A stretch of DNA of 64,000 bases from Paenibacillus sp. FSL H7-0331 (GCF_001956045.1 NZ_MRTH01000002.1:1-64000); one strand, 5' to 3'. Counted from the first letter of the stretch, positions 25,635-35,290 are shown. Made by a program: numbers and translations. The notes: generated by a model from the letters alone, not told the origin.

Positions 25635-26252
25635 ATGGGGAATTGGCGGTTGCGATGGATTGGCATCAGCTTTATCATGCTGTTAAACGGGTGTATCCAT
25701 CCAGCACCAGTCAGCCTCCAGCTCCCGGAAGCTGTAGTTCAAAGAGACGAAATCCAGAATACGTTCGAACGGCAAATGGTCATATTATTTCAAAGCCTGA
25801 TTCAGATGGATCGTCGTGAAAATTTGGGATTAAGCATCAAGCAAGCCAAAGAGCTGCTGCCGATGGTTGAACGCAATAGTCGTGTCGGAGAGCTGGAACA
25901 AGCGGATCAACTACTGATTATCGGGCTGCTTTCAGCCGAGCAGAAGGGATTTGTTAATGAGTTCCAGGAACGGATTCGTAGCAAGGCGCAAAACATGAAG
26001 GAGTTCAAGAAAAAGGATCCTTCCAGTGTCGAGGAACGTGAAGCCATGATCCATGAGTTTGAACTGCGGCGGCGTGAACGGGATGCTGAATTCGACAAAA
26101 AGCCGATGTCTCCAGCATCGGAGGGCACTCGGGAAAACCCGTCGCACCCGCCTTCTTCGTCTGGTGGACTCGGGAGCGGTAAAAATGTCGAGCAGCAGCT
26201 TATCGATTTACTTCAAGCTAAGATCAAGAAGGAACCAATACCCGAACGTTAA
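25635..26252 (+). CDS. Predicted lipoprotein, helical and charged
   Basis: The product is 205 residues with a signal sequence and lipobox LLNGC (cysteine about residue 20). The body is helical (RENLGLSIKQAKELLPMVER) and resembles a Bacillales lipoprotein type with a conserved LxQAKxLLPxV pattern. The end is a Pro/Ser/Gly linker (NPSHPPSSSGGLGSG) and a basic helix. Function is unknown; an envelope or spore role is possible. AGGAGG precedes ATG 25635, and a terminator follows immediately. The 276 bp before it hold no other gene. Confidence 0.7.
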   Translation: MGNWRLRWIGISFIMLLNGCIHPAPVSLQLPEAVVQRDEIQNTFERQMVILFQSLIQMDRRENLGLSIKQAKELLPMVERNSRVGELEQADQLLIIGLLSAEQKGFVNEFQERIRSKAQNMKEFKKKDPSSVEEREAMIHEFELRRRERDAEFDKKPMSPASEGTRENPSHPPSSSGGLGSGKNVEQQLIDLLQAKIKKEPIPER

Positions 26253-26287
26253 AAAGGACTGTCTGGCTATAACGCCGACAGTCCTTT
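26253..26287. terminator. Bidirectional terminator
   Basis: AAAGGACTGTC (26253-26263) pairs with GACAGTCCTTT (26277-26287), with an inner GGC/GCC stem, between the convergent lipoprotein and carbonic anhydrase genes. Confidence 0.8.
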
Positions 26288-26307
26288 GTGTATGTAAATC
26301 TATGGGT

Positions 26308-26892
26308 TTAGACGGTAGTTGTAGTTCCCCAGTCATATCCGTTATCAACGAGGTCCAGCTTACCGGTTTCAGGGTGGATAATTAATCCGTGAACCGGCAG
26401 ATTTTTGGGTAACAAGGGATGGTTGCGAATCAGCTTCACACTGCTGAGCACGCTGTCCTGAACATCATCGAAGCCTCTCAGGAATCGAGCTAAATCAATG
26501 CCTGCATGATGAAGGGTTTCGATCATTTCCTGGGTTACTCCACGCTCCTTGGCTTTCTCCAGAACCTCAGGTGCGTTCAGGCCGATCATGCCGCATTGAT
26601 GGTGGCCAACAACGAAAATTTCCTTGGCTTGAAGCTCATATACGGCCACGATAATACTCCGCATAATACTTCCGAACGGATGGGTAACGACGGCCCCTGC
26701 ATTTTTAATAATTTTGGCATCGCCGTTACGCAAATTCATGGCCCGCGGCAGCAGCTCAGTCAGTCGTGTATCCATACACGTAACGATAACCATCTTTTTA
26801 TCGGGAAATCTGGTTGTAAGATATTGTTCATAATCTTTATTGTCAACAAACTGCTGATTGTGATTAATAATGGTAGACATTAACGAGTCCAT
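26308..26892 (-). CDS. Beta-carbonic anhydrase
   Basis: The product is 194 residues with the beta-class zinc ligands Cys39 (VTCMDTR, with Asp41-Arg43 dyad), His97 and Cys100 (GHHQCG). It interconverts CO2 and bicarbonate in the cytoplasm. The sequence fits the short subgroup with KNAGAVVTHPFGSIMRS, as in mycobacterial Rv1284-like enzymes. GGAGGGG lies just upstream of the ATG at 26892. It is a single gene, transcribed with the HesB/IscA-like gene upstream on the same strand (58-bp gap). Confidence 0.9.
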   Translation of the reverse strand: MDSLMSTIINHNQQFVDNKDYEQYLTTRFPDKKMVIVTCMDTRLTELLPRAMNLRNGDAKIIKNAGAVVTHPFGSIMRSIIVAVYELQAKEIFVVGHHQCGMIGLNAPEVLEKAKERGVTQEMIETLHHAGIDLARFLRGFDDVQDSVLSSVKLIRNHPLLPKNLPVHGLIIHPETGKLDLVDNGYDWGTTTTV

Positions 26893-26950
26893 GGTACCCC
26901 TCCGATTATTGGTGTGCAGTATAACCTTATGCTGCTTATTCTATCTGAAA

Positions 26951-27286
26951 TCAGTTTGCTTGTTCTCTTTTATCTATCAGCTGCATGAGACTGTTGTAAA
27001 TTTGCCCATTGCTCTTTAAGATATAGCTTCTATTGGCGCTGCGGTAGTCCAATGTCATGTTGTCCTCGAAATATACCTCTTGTTTCTTTTCATACCACAA
27101 TTCAAAGGGAGAACCGCCTGCTCTAAGGTCATTCTCTTCGGGTTTGTCGACGATCCACAAGGAAGGCACACCATTGGCTGAACAGCCACAGCCTTCAGAA
27201 TCAAATACGAGCTTGAGCTCACCCGATCCAGCAGGCAATTGATGAGTAATTTGTTGAACGGCTTCGTCCGTAAATGTAATATGCAT
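26951..27286 (-). CDS. HesB/IscA-like iron-sulfur biosynthesis domain protein
   Basis: The product is 111 residues beginning MHITFTDEAVQQI, a single Fe-S_biosyn-type domain. LVFDSEGCGCSANGVPSLW carries a Cys-x-Cys but not the three spaced cysteines of true A-type carriers, as in YqkB-like proteins of Bacillales. So iron-sulfur carrier activity is uncertain. GGAGG precedes the ATG. It runs with the carbonic anhydrase gene. Confidence 0.75.
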   Translation of the reverse strand: MHITFTDEAVQQITHQLPAGSGELKLVFDSEGCGCSANGVPSLWIVDKPEENDLRAGGSPFELWYEKKQEVYFEDNMTLDYRSANRSYILKSNGQIYNSLMQLIDKREQAN

Positions 27287-27441
27287 ATGGTTTCCTCCAT
27301 AAGTGTTGTGTGTAGCATAACTGAACGGATACGATGTGACATCAGGTTACATCCTTATATTTTACCACAATCTTAAAGGGTTTGCTTCTCTTTTAGTTAA
27401 GAAGTATGATCAATAGTAACTTGAATAAAGGGGGAAGTTCA

Positions 27442-28962
27442 ATGACAACCAATCAGTTTGAGCACAAATTGCATGAATTCAAGCAGTATCTCCAAAAAAT
27501 GAAAAGCTATGAGGAAGCCATTGGCCTGATTTATTGGGATATGCGAACCGGTGCTCCCAAGAAAGGAATAGCTACCCGTTCCGAAGTCGTCGGAGTACTG
27601 TCAGGTGAGCATTTCAAAATGTCGGTTGCGAACGAAATGGGAGAATGGCTGGATTACTTTTCAGAGCCGGAGCAGGATGCCAGGTTAAACCGCGTCGAGC
27701 GCAAGATTGTTGCCGAATGTAAAAAGGATTACGATCGCAGCAAACGCATTCCCCCGCAAAAATACCAGGATTATGTGGTGTTGACCTCACAGTCTGAGTC
27801 AGTCTGGGAAGAGGCCAAGCACAATTCCGACTATGCGATTTTTCAGCCTTATTTGGAGAAAATCGTGGCAACCAATCTCGAATTTATTGATTTGTGGGGA
27901 TATCAGGGGCACAAATATAACACGCTGCTGGACATGTACGAGCCGGGTATGACCGTAGCCAAGCTGGATCAAGTATTCGGCGCACTGCGTGAGAAGGTAG
28001 TCCCATTGCTTAGTGCCATTCAAGCCTCTAAGCATAAGCCGGAAACCGGATTTTTAAAGCAGACCTTTGATAAAGAGCAGCAAAAGAAATTCAGTCTATT
28101 CATTTTGGGACAAATGGGCTATGACTTTGACGCGGGAAGACTTGATGAGACCGTGCACCCATTTGCAACAGGCTTAAATCCGGGAGATGTGCGAATCACG
28201 ACCAGATATTTACTGGATGATGTGAACAGCGCTTTATTCGGTACGATCCATGAGGGCGGTCATGCCTTGTATGAGCAAAATATTTCGCCTGATTTGATCG
28301 GAACACCGCTGTGCACCGGCACTTCGATGGGAATTCATGAATCGCAGTCGCGTTTTTGGGAAAATATGATCGGACGCAGCCGCCCATTCTGGAATCGATA
28401 TTATCAGGATGTGCAGAAGCATTATCCTGGACAATTTGACTCTGTACGTGTTGAGGATTTTTATCGGGCTACGAACGAAGTTAAGCCTTCTCTGATCCGA
28501 ATTGAAGCGGATGAGCTGACTTATAATTTACATATTATGGTCCGTTATGAAATTGAAAAAGAACTGTTTAGCGAATCGGTTCGGGTGGCGGATCTGCCTG
28601 AGGTATGGAACGAGAAGTATCGGGATTATTTGGGTATTGCACCTACTACTAATGGAGAAGGCGTGCTGCAGGACGTTCATTGGTCTGGTGGAGCCTTCGG
28701 TTATTTCCCTTCCTATGCACTGGGGAATATGTACGCGGCTCAAATGATGAGGACGATCCGCAAGGAGCTGCCGGATTTTGATGGCTTGCTGGAGGCAGGG
28801 AATCTGATTCCAATCAAGGAGTGGCTGTCTGAGAAGGTATATCGTCATGGCAAGCTGCTCACGCCAACTGAAATTATTACTGAAGTGACAGGGGAAGAGC
28901 TGAATCCCGATTATTTGGTTGACTATTTCCAGGAGAAGTACGGGGATATTTACAAGCTGTGA
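27442..28962 (+). CDS. M32-family metallocarboxypeptidase (Taq carboxypeptidase type)
   Basis: The product is 506 residues from ATG 27442, seven bases after AAAGGGGGAA (ATG 27406 is in frame but lacks a ribosome binding site). The zinc motif is IHEGGHALYEQ (HExxH); further M32 hallmarks are GTGTSMGIHESQSRFWEN, ATNEVKPSLIRIEADELTY and GAFGYFPSYALGNMYAAQ. It removes C-terminal residues from peptides in the cytoplasm, with broad specificity. Length is typical. A strong terminator follows. Confidence 0.93.
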   Translation: MTTNQFEHKLHEFKQYLQKMKSYEEAIGLIYWDMRTGAPKKGIATRSEVVGVLSGEHFKMSVANEMGEWLDYFSEPEQDARLNRVERKIVAECKKDYDRSKRIPPQKYQDYVVLTSQSESVWEEAKHNSDYAIFQPYLEKIVATNLEFIDLWGYQGHKYNTLLDMYEPGMTVAKLDQVFGALREKVVPLLSAIQASKHKPETGFLKQTFDKEQQKKFSLFILGQMGYDFDAGRLDETVHPFATGLNPGDVRITTRYLLDDVNSALFGTIHEGGHALYEQNISPDLIGTPLCTGTSMGIHESQSRFWENMIGRSRPFWNRYYQDVQKHYPGQFDSVRVEDFYRATNEVKPSLIRIEADELTYNLHIMVRYEIEKELFSESVRVADLPEVWNEKYRDYLGIAPTTNGEGVLQDVHWSGGAFGYFPSYALGNMYAAQMMRTIRKELPDFDGLLEAGNLIPIKEWLSEKVYRHGKLLTPTEIITEVTGEELNPDYLVDYFQEKYGDIYKL

Positions 28963-29031
28963 GATCAGATTGAGATAAAGCTGGGATAAGATTTAAATAA
29001 GATTGAGTTCAACAGGATTGAATTCAATGAT

Positions 29032-29074
29032 AAAAGCCGGTCAAAAGGGACATAAGTCGCTTTGATCGGCTTTT
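29032..29074. terminator. Bidirectional terminator
   Basis: AAAAGCCGGTCAAAG-like and CTTTGATCGGCTTTT arms (29032-29046 and 29060-29074) form a long stem between the convergent M32 peptidase and siderophore ATPase genes. Confidence 0.8.
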
Positions 29075-29094
29075 GCAATTTCTTTCGGTTCTAT

Positions 29095-29922
29095 TTAATG
29101 GACACTTACAGGCTCTAACGGCTGCTGTTGGGCCGGTTTAACGCCTTTGCCATAAGGGACAACTAATGGGGTTTGGAACAAAGGGTCCTGAATGATTTGG
29201 CAAGGCAGATCGAACACATCCAGGATGAGCTTTTCGTTGATCACTTGCTCCGGGCGTCCTTCGGCATACACCTTGCGGTCCTTGATCGCGACCACGTGAT
29301 GGGCATAACGGCAGGCAAGGTTAATATCATGCAGTACCATTACGATAGTTCTCTGCTCCTTTTGGTTCAAATCGTAGAGGAGGTCAAGTACTTCAATCTG
29401 ATGAGCCAGATCCAGATAAGTTGTAGGCTCATCCAGCAAGATTGTCGGTGTGCCTTGGGCTAATGTCATCGCAATCCAGGCCCGCTGCCGCTGTCCCCCG
29501 GATAACGAATCCACGGTACGCTCAGATAATGAATCCATATGGGTCAATTCCAATGCGCGGCGGACTTCTTTTTCATCCTCAACCGACCATTGCTGCAGCC
29601 AATTTTGATACGGATATCTGCCTTGCTTCACCAGCTGCAGCACGGTTAATCCTTCAGGAGCAGATGGCCCCTGTGGCAAAATGGACATACGGCGGGCAAC
29701 CTCTTTGGTGGAGAGTGTGGCAATATCGCTGCCAGCCAGCACGACCTGTCCACTCTTCGGTTTGAGCAGTCTTGCAAGTGAGCGGAGCAGTGTAGACTTG
29801 CCGCAGCCGTTGCTACCGATAAATACGGTGATTTTTCCTTTTGGAATGGCTATATCTAGATCTTTGAAAATGCATGTATCCCCGTAAAATAAACTCAAAT
29901 CCTTGGATTGAATAGCCGTCAT
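29095..29922 (-). CDS. Iron-siderophore ABC transporter ATPase (FecE/FhuC type)
   Basis: The product is 275 residues: Walker A GSNGCGKST, Q-loop region, signature LSGGQRQRAW, Walker B ILLDEPTTYLD and switch His in VLHDINLACRYAHH. It energises import through the two FecCD permeases encoded upstream on the same strand. The last gene of that three-gene operon, it lies 65 bp after the permease. Expression should follow the Fur-controlled promoter at 32121-32150. Confidence 0.9.
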   Translation of the reverse strand: MTAIQSKDLSLFYGDTCIFKDLDIAIPKGKITVFIGSNGCGKSTLLRSLARLLKPKSGQVVLAGSDIATLSTKEVARRMSILPQGPSAPEGLTVLQLVKQGRYPYQNWLQQWSVEDEKEVRRALELTHMDSLSERTVDSLSGGQRQRAWIAMTLAQGTPTILLDEPTTYLDLAHQIEVLDLLYDLNQKEQRTIVMVLHDINLACRYAHHVVAIKDRKVYAEGRPEQVINEKLILDVFDLPCQIIQDPLFQTPLVVPYGKGVKPAQQQPLEPVSVH

Positions 29923-29987
29923 GTTCAGATCTCCTTATATAAAGCAGTATGGTTAAAAGGTTTAGTTATGCCGCAGCACACTGTTAA

Positions 29988-31034
29988 CTACCGATTGCGA
30001 GTACGATAGAGCAGATAAACAAAAAATGGAGCGCCAATACAAGCTGTAAACACTCCAGCAGGTATATCGAGCGGCGTAAATATCGTTCTGCCGATCAAAT
30101 CAGCTACCAGCAGCACAATGGCTCCCATCAGCGCGGATACCGGCAGCAGAGCACCGAAGCTTGGACCTACAAGCTTGCGGGCAATATGCGGGCCCATCAG
30201 TCCGATGAATCCGATAGCCCCACCGAAGGCCACAGCCGCACCTGCGAGAGCTACACTGAAAATTAATAACAGGAATCTTTGACGTTGAACATGGCTGCCC
30301 ACACTGCGGGCAATGTCTTCTCCGAATTCCTGAATGTTAATATGTCGTGAATATACGAACATCAGAGGGAGCAACACGACAATCCAAGGCAGCAGAGGGA
30401 TGACAGACTTGGCCCAGGACACACCATACACACTGCCAGTCATGAAGGTCATGGACTGATTGGCAAGAATAATAGGTCCTGAAATCATCATCATATACGA
30501 CAGAGCGCTCATAGCCGCCGAGAAGCCGATACCGATCAGAACCAGTCGCAGCGGTGTCACACCTTGCTTCCAGGACAATACATATACAATCAAAGCAGCC
30601 GCAAAAGCTCCAGCTACAGCAAAAACCGGCAGCAGATGAATACTGATTTTGTCAGAAAAGAAATAAAAGAATGAGACCGCTCCGAGTGTAGCTCCTCCAG
30701 TAATTCCTACGGTATCAGGAGAGGCTAATGGATTACGTATAACCCCTTGCAGCAGTGCGCCGGCAACCGCCAGAGCAGCACCGACCAAAACAGCAACAAC
30801 AATACGTGGAAGCCGCAGAGAACGAACAATCATCATATTGGAGTCTTCACCCGAACCGAAAATGGAGCGAATAACCTGGATAGGCGATATGTATACACTG
30901 CCAATGCCTGTACTCAGAATGAAAATCACGATTACGGCTATGAAGAGCGCTAGAGAAACGATTATTGCTTTTTTACTGACGAGAAACGAATACGCTTTGC
31001 TGCGAACCGTCATATATTTGCTGGATGTGGTCAT
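29988..31034 (-). CDS. Iron-siderophore ABC transporter permease (FecCD family)
   Basis: The product is 348 residues with about nine to ten membrane segments. Typical FecCD motifs are RLPRIVVAVLVGAALAVAGA, GVIRNPLASPDTVGITGGA, and FIGLMGPHIARKLVG near the end. It forms a heterodimeric channel with the next permease. Its start ATG (31034) directly follows the stop of the upstream permease. Confidence 0.92.
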   Translation of the reverse strand: MTTSSKYMTVRSKAYSFLVSKKAIIVSLALFIAVIVIFILSTGIGSVYISPIQVIRSIFGSGEDSNMMIVRSLRLPRIVVAVLVGAALAVAGALLQGVIRNPLASPDTVGITGGATLGAVSFFYFFSDKISIHLLPVFAVAGAFAAALIVYVLSWKQGVTPLRLVLIGIGFSAAMSALSYMMMISGPIILANQSMTFMTGSVYGVSWAKSVIPLLPWIVVLLPLMFVYSRHINIQEFGEDIARSVGSHVQRQRFLLLIFSVALAGAAVAFGGAIGFIGLMGPHIARKLVGPSFGALLPVSALMGAIVLLVADLIGRTIFTPLDIPAGVFTACIGAPFFVYLLYRTRNR

Positions 31035-32045
31035 TTAGAAGCGCCCCCCTTTGCGAGCAATATATACAAAGAAAGGAACACCAATCAATGCAGTTGTCAC
31101 ACCAACATGTACTTCCTTCGGCATGGCAATAAAACGGGAACCAACATCAGCACTAACCAGCAGCAGCGCCCCCAGAACGGCACAATAAGGGATAAGCCAG
31201 CGATGATCCCCGCCAACCAGAAAGCGTGCAATATGGGGAATGATGATGCCGATAAATACAACCGGACCTGCGAGAGCAACGGAGCCCCCGGCAAGTATGA
31301 CAATGACTATAGCGGCGGATGCTTTAATAAATATCGTGCTTTGTCCAAGCCCCTTGGCAACATCGTCTCCCATCGCCAACACGTTAATGTGCGGTGCGAG
31401 TACAATAGCGCCGATTAAGGCTGCGAGCATATAAAGGAAGACCGAATCAAACATCTCCATCGTACGCCCTGCAACCGAGCCGACCAGCCACACCAGCACC
31501 TGATCAAATGCCTTGCCGTTGGAAAGCAGTACTCCTTGTGTCAAGGACGCGAAGAAAGCAGTCATCGCTGAACCGGCAAGTGTAATCTTGATAGGAGTCA
31601 AGCCATCGCGCCCAATTGAACCTAATAGATATACGCCGCCAGCACTAATCGCTGCTCCGAAAAAAGCGATCCACGTATATTGTGTCAAATTGGTGACGTT
31701 AAAAAACACGACAGCCAACACAATGGCAAAAGCGGCTCCGGCATTAACTCCAAAAATACTGGGAGATGCCAACGGATTGCGGGTAATGGCCTGCATTAGA
31801 GCTCCGGCTACAGCCAGGCTTCCGCCGACAAGTGCTCCGATTAATGCCCGCGGCATGCGGGTTGTCTGGATAATGATGTGCTCGTTGGACCCATTAAATG
31901 CTGTATAGGCTTCAACAATCTTGGCCCACGAATAGGTGTTAATACCGAACTTAAGGCTGCAAACAAATGCAACTGCCAATAAGAGAAGGGCAATCACCAA
32001 GCCTGCGATTTTAAAGGGGGATGTTAGAAGTTCTTTTCGCATCAT
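31035..32045 (-). CDS. Iron-siderophore ABC transporter permease (FecCD family)
   Basis: The product is 336 residues, first gene of the operon, with FecCD hallmarks TTRMPRALIGALVGGSLAVA, AITRNPLASPSIFGVNAGA and FIGIIIPHIARFLVG. It pairs with the adjacent permease (about one third identical by eye), the FecE-type ATPase and the divergent binding lipoprotein. Two ATG codons (32048 and 32045) overlap at the start; either is possible. Confidence 0.92.
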   Translation of the reverse strand: MMRKELLTSPFKIAGLVIALLLLAVAFVCSLKFGINTYSWAKIVEAYTAFNGSNEHIIIQTTRMPRALIGALVGGSLAVAGALMQAITRNPLASPSIFGVNAGAAFAIVLAVVFFNVTNLTQYTWIAFFGAAISAGGVYLLGSIGRDGLTPIKITLAGSAMTAFFASLTQGVLLSNGKAFDQVLVWLVGSVAGRTMEMFDSVFLYMLAALIGAIVLAPHINVLAMGDDVAKGLGQSTIFIKASAAIVIVILAGGSVALAGPVVFIGIIIPHIARFLVGGDHRWLIPYCAVLGALLLVSADVGSRFIAMPKEVHVGVTTALIGVPFFVYIARKGGRF

Positions 32046-32120
32046 TCAGTCGTTTGCCTGCTTCCTGTCTGAGTTAAGCTTATTGATAAATAATAAAATT
32101 AGATGATCTAGCTTACGTAT

Positions 32121-32171
32121 ATTGTAATGAGGCTAGTGATCACCTGTCAATGACTTTGAGAATCATTATCA
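32121..32171 (-). promoter_or_regulatory. Fur-controlled promoter of the siderophore permease operon
   Basis: On the minus strand, TTGACA (32150-32145), an 18-base spacer and TACAAT (32126-32121) form a good sigma-A promoter. A 7-1-7 Fur box (TGATAATGATTCTCA on the minus strand, 32171-32157) lies just upstream of the -35. This is one mismatch from perfect symmetry. Confidence 0.75.
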
Positions 32172-32179
32172 AAAAAAGA

Positions 32180-32237
32180 TTGACAAGCGGCGTGTGCTTC
32201 CCCTAAAATAAACCGTGGTTAATGATAATTATTATCA
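32180..32237 (+). promoter_or_regulatory. Fur-controlled promoter of the siderophore binding-protein gene
   Basis: TTGACA (32180-32185), an 18-base spacer and TAAAAT (32204-32209) are followed by a perfect 7-1-7 Fur box TGATAATTATTATCA (32223-32237), placed at about the transcription start, so iron-loaded Fur would block initiation. Confidence 0.8.
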
Positions 32238-32284
32238 TTCAATTACTGTGCATCTTTTGATGAGAAAAATAGGGGGTTCATTAC

Positions 32285-33292
32285 ATGTTTTCTGGAAATG
32301 GTTCATTTCAAATCAAATCGGCAGCACTTATTGCCGTCGTCTTTGTATTATCTATCGTATTAGCAGCTTGCGGACAATCTGCGGCACCTCAGCCGGCAGA
32401 CACTTCCAAGCAAGGAACGGCACCTGCGGCTGCAACTGCCGAAGGTCCTCGTAAAATTAAGCATATTATGGGTGAGACAGAAGTACCTGCACAACCTAAG
32501 AAGGTCATCGTACTGACAAATGAGGGAACGGAAGCTCTGCTTGCACTGGGAGTCAAGCCGATTGCCGCAGTAGATTCCTATTATGGAAACCCTTGGTACG
32601 ATCATATTAAAGCCGATATGGAAGGTGTAAAAAACATCGGTGGCGAATCACAGCCGAATTTGGAGCTTATTGCTTCATTAAAGCCGGATTTGATCCTCGG
32701 CAACAAAATGCGCCATGAGAAAATTTACGAGCAATTGAAGGCGATCGCGCCTACGGTATATACAGAAACACTTCGTGGTGAGTGGAAGAGTAATTTTCAA
32801 GTTTATGCGGACGCTTTGAACAAAAAGGCTGAGGGCGATAAAGTTATCAGCGCATTCGATAAACGTATCGATGATTTCAAACAAAAAGCTGGCGACAAGC
32901 TGAAGGAAAAAGTAGCGGTAGTTCGCTTCATGGGCGGCAAAACGAGATATTATTACGGTGAAATGTTTACAGGCGTTATTTTCAAGCAAATTGGTATTCC
33001 TCGGAACGATCCGAAAAGCGATGAGAAATCGTTTGAAGATATTACGAAGGAGCGTTTGACTGAGCTGGATACAGCCGATAAGGTGTTTTATTTCACCTAT
33101 GATGTTGGGGATGGCAAAGGCAAGAAGCAAGAAGAAGAATGGATGAACGACCCGCTTTGGAAAAACCTTAAGGTTGTGAAAGAGAACAAGCTGGTCAAGG
33201 TTAGTGATGCAACGTGGAATACATCCGGGGGCGTGAAAGCAGCGAACCTGATGCTGGACGATATGTACAAAATTTACGATGTGAAACCATAA
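32285..33292 (+). CDS. Iron-siderophore ABC transporter substrate-binding lipoprotein
   Basis: The product is 335 residues, with a signal peptide and lipobox (VLAACG, cysteine about residue 28), an Ala/Pro-rich linker and a FepB/FhuD-type domain (PKKVIVLTNEGTEALLALGV, PIAAVDSY, PNLELIASLKPDLILGN). It binds a ferric siderophore outside the membrane and delivers it to the divergently encoded permeases. AGGGGG precedes the ATG. Siderophore identity cannot be read; the PIAA..Y pattern is common in Bacillales hydroxamate and citrate binders. Confidence 0.9.
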   Translation: MFSGNGSFQIKSAALIAVVFVLSIVLAACGQSAAPQPADTSKQGTAPAAATAEGPRKIKHIMGETEVPAQPKKVIVLTNEGTEALLALGVKPIAAVDSYYGNPWYDHIKADMEGVKNIGGESQPNLELIASLKPDLILGNKMRHEKIYEQLKAIAPTVYTETLRGEWKSNFQVYADALNKKAEGDKVISAFDKRIDDFKQKAGDKLKEKVAVVRFMGGKTRYYYGEMFTGVIFKQIGIPRNDPKSDEKSFEDITKERLTELDTADKVFYFTYDVGDGKGKKQEEEWMNDPLWKNLKVVKENKLVKVSDATWNTSGGVKAANLMLDDMYKIYDVKP

Positions 33293-33304
33293 TCGGATAA
33301 CAAA

Positions 33305-33368
33305 CTCAGACAAGAAAAAGCCTTCAGTAACCACGATATCGTGGCCTGAAGGCTCTTTTTTGTCTGAG
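33305..33368. terminator. Long bidirectional terminator
   Basis: An interrupted stem (CTCAGAC ... AGCCTTCAG with CTGAAGGCT ... GTCTGAG, arms about 23 bases) includes an inner CACGAT/ATCGTG palindrome and flanking A and T runs, between the convergent binding-protein and ABC exporter genes. Confidence 0.8.
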
Positions 33369-33391
33369 TTTGAGTAGAGATGGACAACGGG

Positions 33392-35290
33392 CTAACCAGC
33401 CCGATTAAATTGGCTCGTATATAAATCGTAGTAGAAGCCTTTAACCTCCAGTAACTCCTGGTGCGAGCCTCGCTCAATAATTTCCCCGCCGTTCATCACC
33501 AGTATGAGATCGGCCTCTCGAATCGTGCTGAGTCGATGCGCAATTACGAAGCTGGTACGACCTTTCATCAGCAGGTTCATCGCTTCCTGAATGATCATCT
33601 CGGTTCTTGTATCCACTGAGCTGGTAGCTTCATCGAGAATTAAAATAGCAGGATCAGCCAGTATGGCTCGTGCAATCGTAATCAGCTGGCGTTGTCCTTG
33701 ACTGAGATTGCTGCCCTCGGCGCTCAGCAGCGTATCATAGCCCTGGGGCAGCTTGCGGATGAAGCTGTCAGCATTGGCCATCTGAGCGGCTTTCTCGACC
33801 TCGGCTTCGGTTGCATCCAGCCTTCCGTATCGAATGTTTTCACGTATCGTATCCGAGAACAAGTAGGCATCCTGCAGAACGATTCCGAGCTGACTGCGCA
33901 GACTGTCTTTTTCCAGATTACGCAGGTTCTCTCCATCTATGGTAATGATCCCGTTATCAATATCATAAAAGCGCGTGAGCAAATTAACGATCGTGGTTTT
34001 GCCGGCTCCGGTAGGTCCAACAAGGGCAATCGTCTGCCCTGGCAAGGCCGTTAACGAAATGTGTTTGAGAATGGGAACTTCTTTTTTATAGCTGAAGGAC
34101 ACGTCGTTGAAAACAACCTCGCCCTTGACCGCTTGCAGTTGTTTCTCCTGATCATCGGTTTTTTCATATTCGGTTGGTGTATCCATGACCTCGAACACTC
34201 TTTCCGCACCGGCCAGGGCCGACTGGATCATATTAAATTGATTTGCCAGCTCATTGATTGGCCGTCCCAGCTGCTTCGAATAATTCAGGAAGCTGACAAT
34301 AACACCGATAGTAACCAAGCCGTTAAATGCCATCCAGCCACCTACGGTTGCAACCAACGCGTAGCTGATATTGTTAATAACGTTCATCACAGGACCGATA
34401 AACCCGGATAAGATCTGCGCCTTACTTCCGACATCCCGCAGCTTGGAGTTGATGGCATGGAACTGCTCGGTTGCTTTGGCTTCGCGATTAAAGGTTTTGA
34501 CAACCTTTTGTCCGGAAACCGTTTCTTCAATAAACCCATTCAATTCACCGAGACTTTTTTGCTGACTGGAAAAATGCTTTCGGGTCCGTTTAGCAATTTG
34601 ACTCGTTAGCAGCATCGCCATCGGTATGACCACAAGACTAACGAGCGTCAGCCATACGTTCAGACTAAGCATTAAAACAATGGCACCAATTACCGTCAAA
34701 AAGCTTGAAAGCAGCTGTGTCACCGTCTGATTCAAAGTATTGCTCACGTTCTCGATATCGTTGGTCGTCCGGCTCATGAGCTCGCCATGTGTCTTGCTAT
34801 CGAAATAAGGGAGCGGCAGCTGCTGCAAGTGCGCGAACAAATCATTGCGCAGCTCCCAAACCGTACGCTGCGACACGCCGGTCATCACATACAATTGAAT
34901 CCAGGACATAGCTGAGCTGAGCACATACACACCGAGTAGAGAGAGGCACAGCCAGAGCAGGCCGCTATAATTCCGCGGAATGATATATTGGTCGATAGCA
35001 ACTCCGATCAGGTAAGGTCCAGCCAGCGTCAGGCACGTACTGCAAAGCGTAAGCACAACGATGGCAATCAAACCGAGCCGTTGACGCCGCAAATAATTCC
35101 ATAGCCGCTGCAGTGTTCCCTTGGTATTCTTGGCACGTGCCTTCTGCATCATCATGCCGCGGCCGGGACCGCCACCCATCGGACCTCCGCCCATACCCAT
35201 CGGAGACAAACCACCAGGAGGTCCACCTGCAGGTCTTACAGTGGTTTCTTCGTGCCCGCGCTGCCGATTGTTATCGTTAGCCACTGACAA
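33392..35290 (-). CDS. ABC exporter subunit with canonical ATPase site (half-transporter)
   Basis: The product is 632 residues: a Gly/Met/Pro-rich N-terminus (about 15-50), six membrane segments (about 65-350), then the ATPase domain: GPTGAGKTT, LSQGQRQLI, Walker B ILILDEATSSVD with the catalytic Glu, and H-loop His in VIAHRLSTI. All catalytic residues are present. Its start overlaps the preceding ABC gene by 14 bp, so the two subunits form a heterodimer. Heterodimers of this type (for example BmrCD, LmrCD) export drugs or peptides. Regulated with the MarR-type gene upstream. Confidence 0.9.
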   Translation of the reverse strand: MSVANDNNRQRGHEETTVRPAGGPPGGLSPMGMGGGPMGGGPGRGMMMQKARAKNTKGTLQRLWNYLRRQRLGLIAIVVLTLCSTCLTLAGPYLIGVAIDQYIIPRNYSGLLWLCLSLLGVYVLSSAMSWIQLYVMTGVSQRTVWELRNDLFAHLQQLPLPYFDSKTHGELMSRTTNDIENVSNTLNQTVTQLLSSFLTVIGAIVLMLSLNVWLTLVSLVVIPMAMLLTSQIAKRTRKHFSSQQKSLGELNGFIEETVSGQKVVKTFNREAKATEQFHAINSKLRDVGSKAQILSGFIGPVMNVINNISYALVATVGGWMAFNGLVTIGVIVSFLNYSKQLGRPINELANQFNMIQSALAGAERVFEVMDTPTEYEKTDDQEKQLQAVKGEVVFNDVSFSYKKEVPILKHISLTALPGQTIALVGPTGAGKTTIVNLLTRFYDIDNGIITIDGENLRNLEKDSLRSQLGIVLQDAYLFSDTIRENIRYGRLDATEAEVEKAAQMANADSFIRKLPQGYDTLLSAEGSNLSQGQRQLITIARAILADPAILILDEATSSVDTRTEMIIQEAMNLLMKGRTSFVIAHRLSTIREADLILVMNGGEIIERGSHQELLEVKGFYYDLYTSQFNRAG

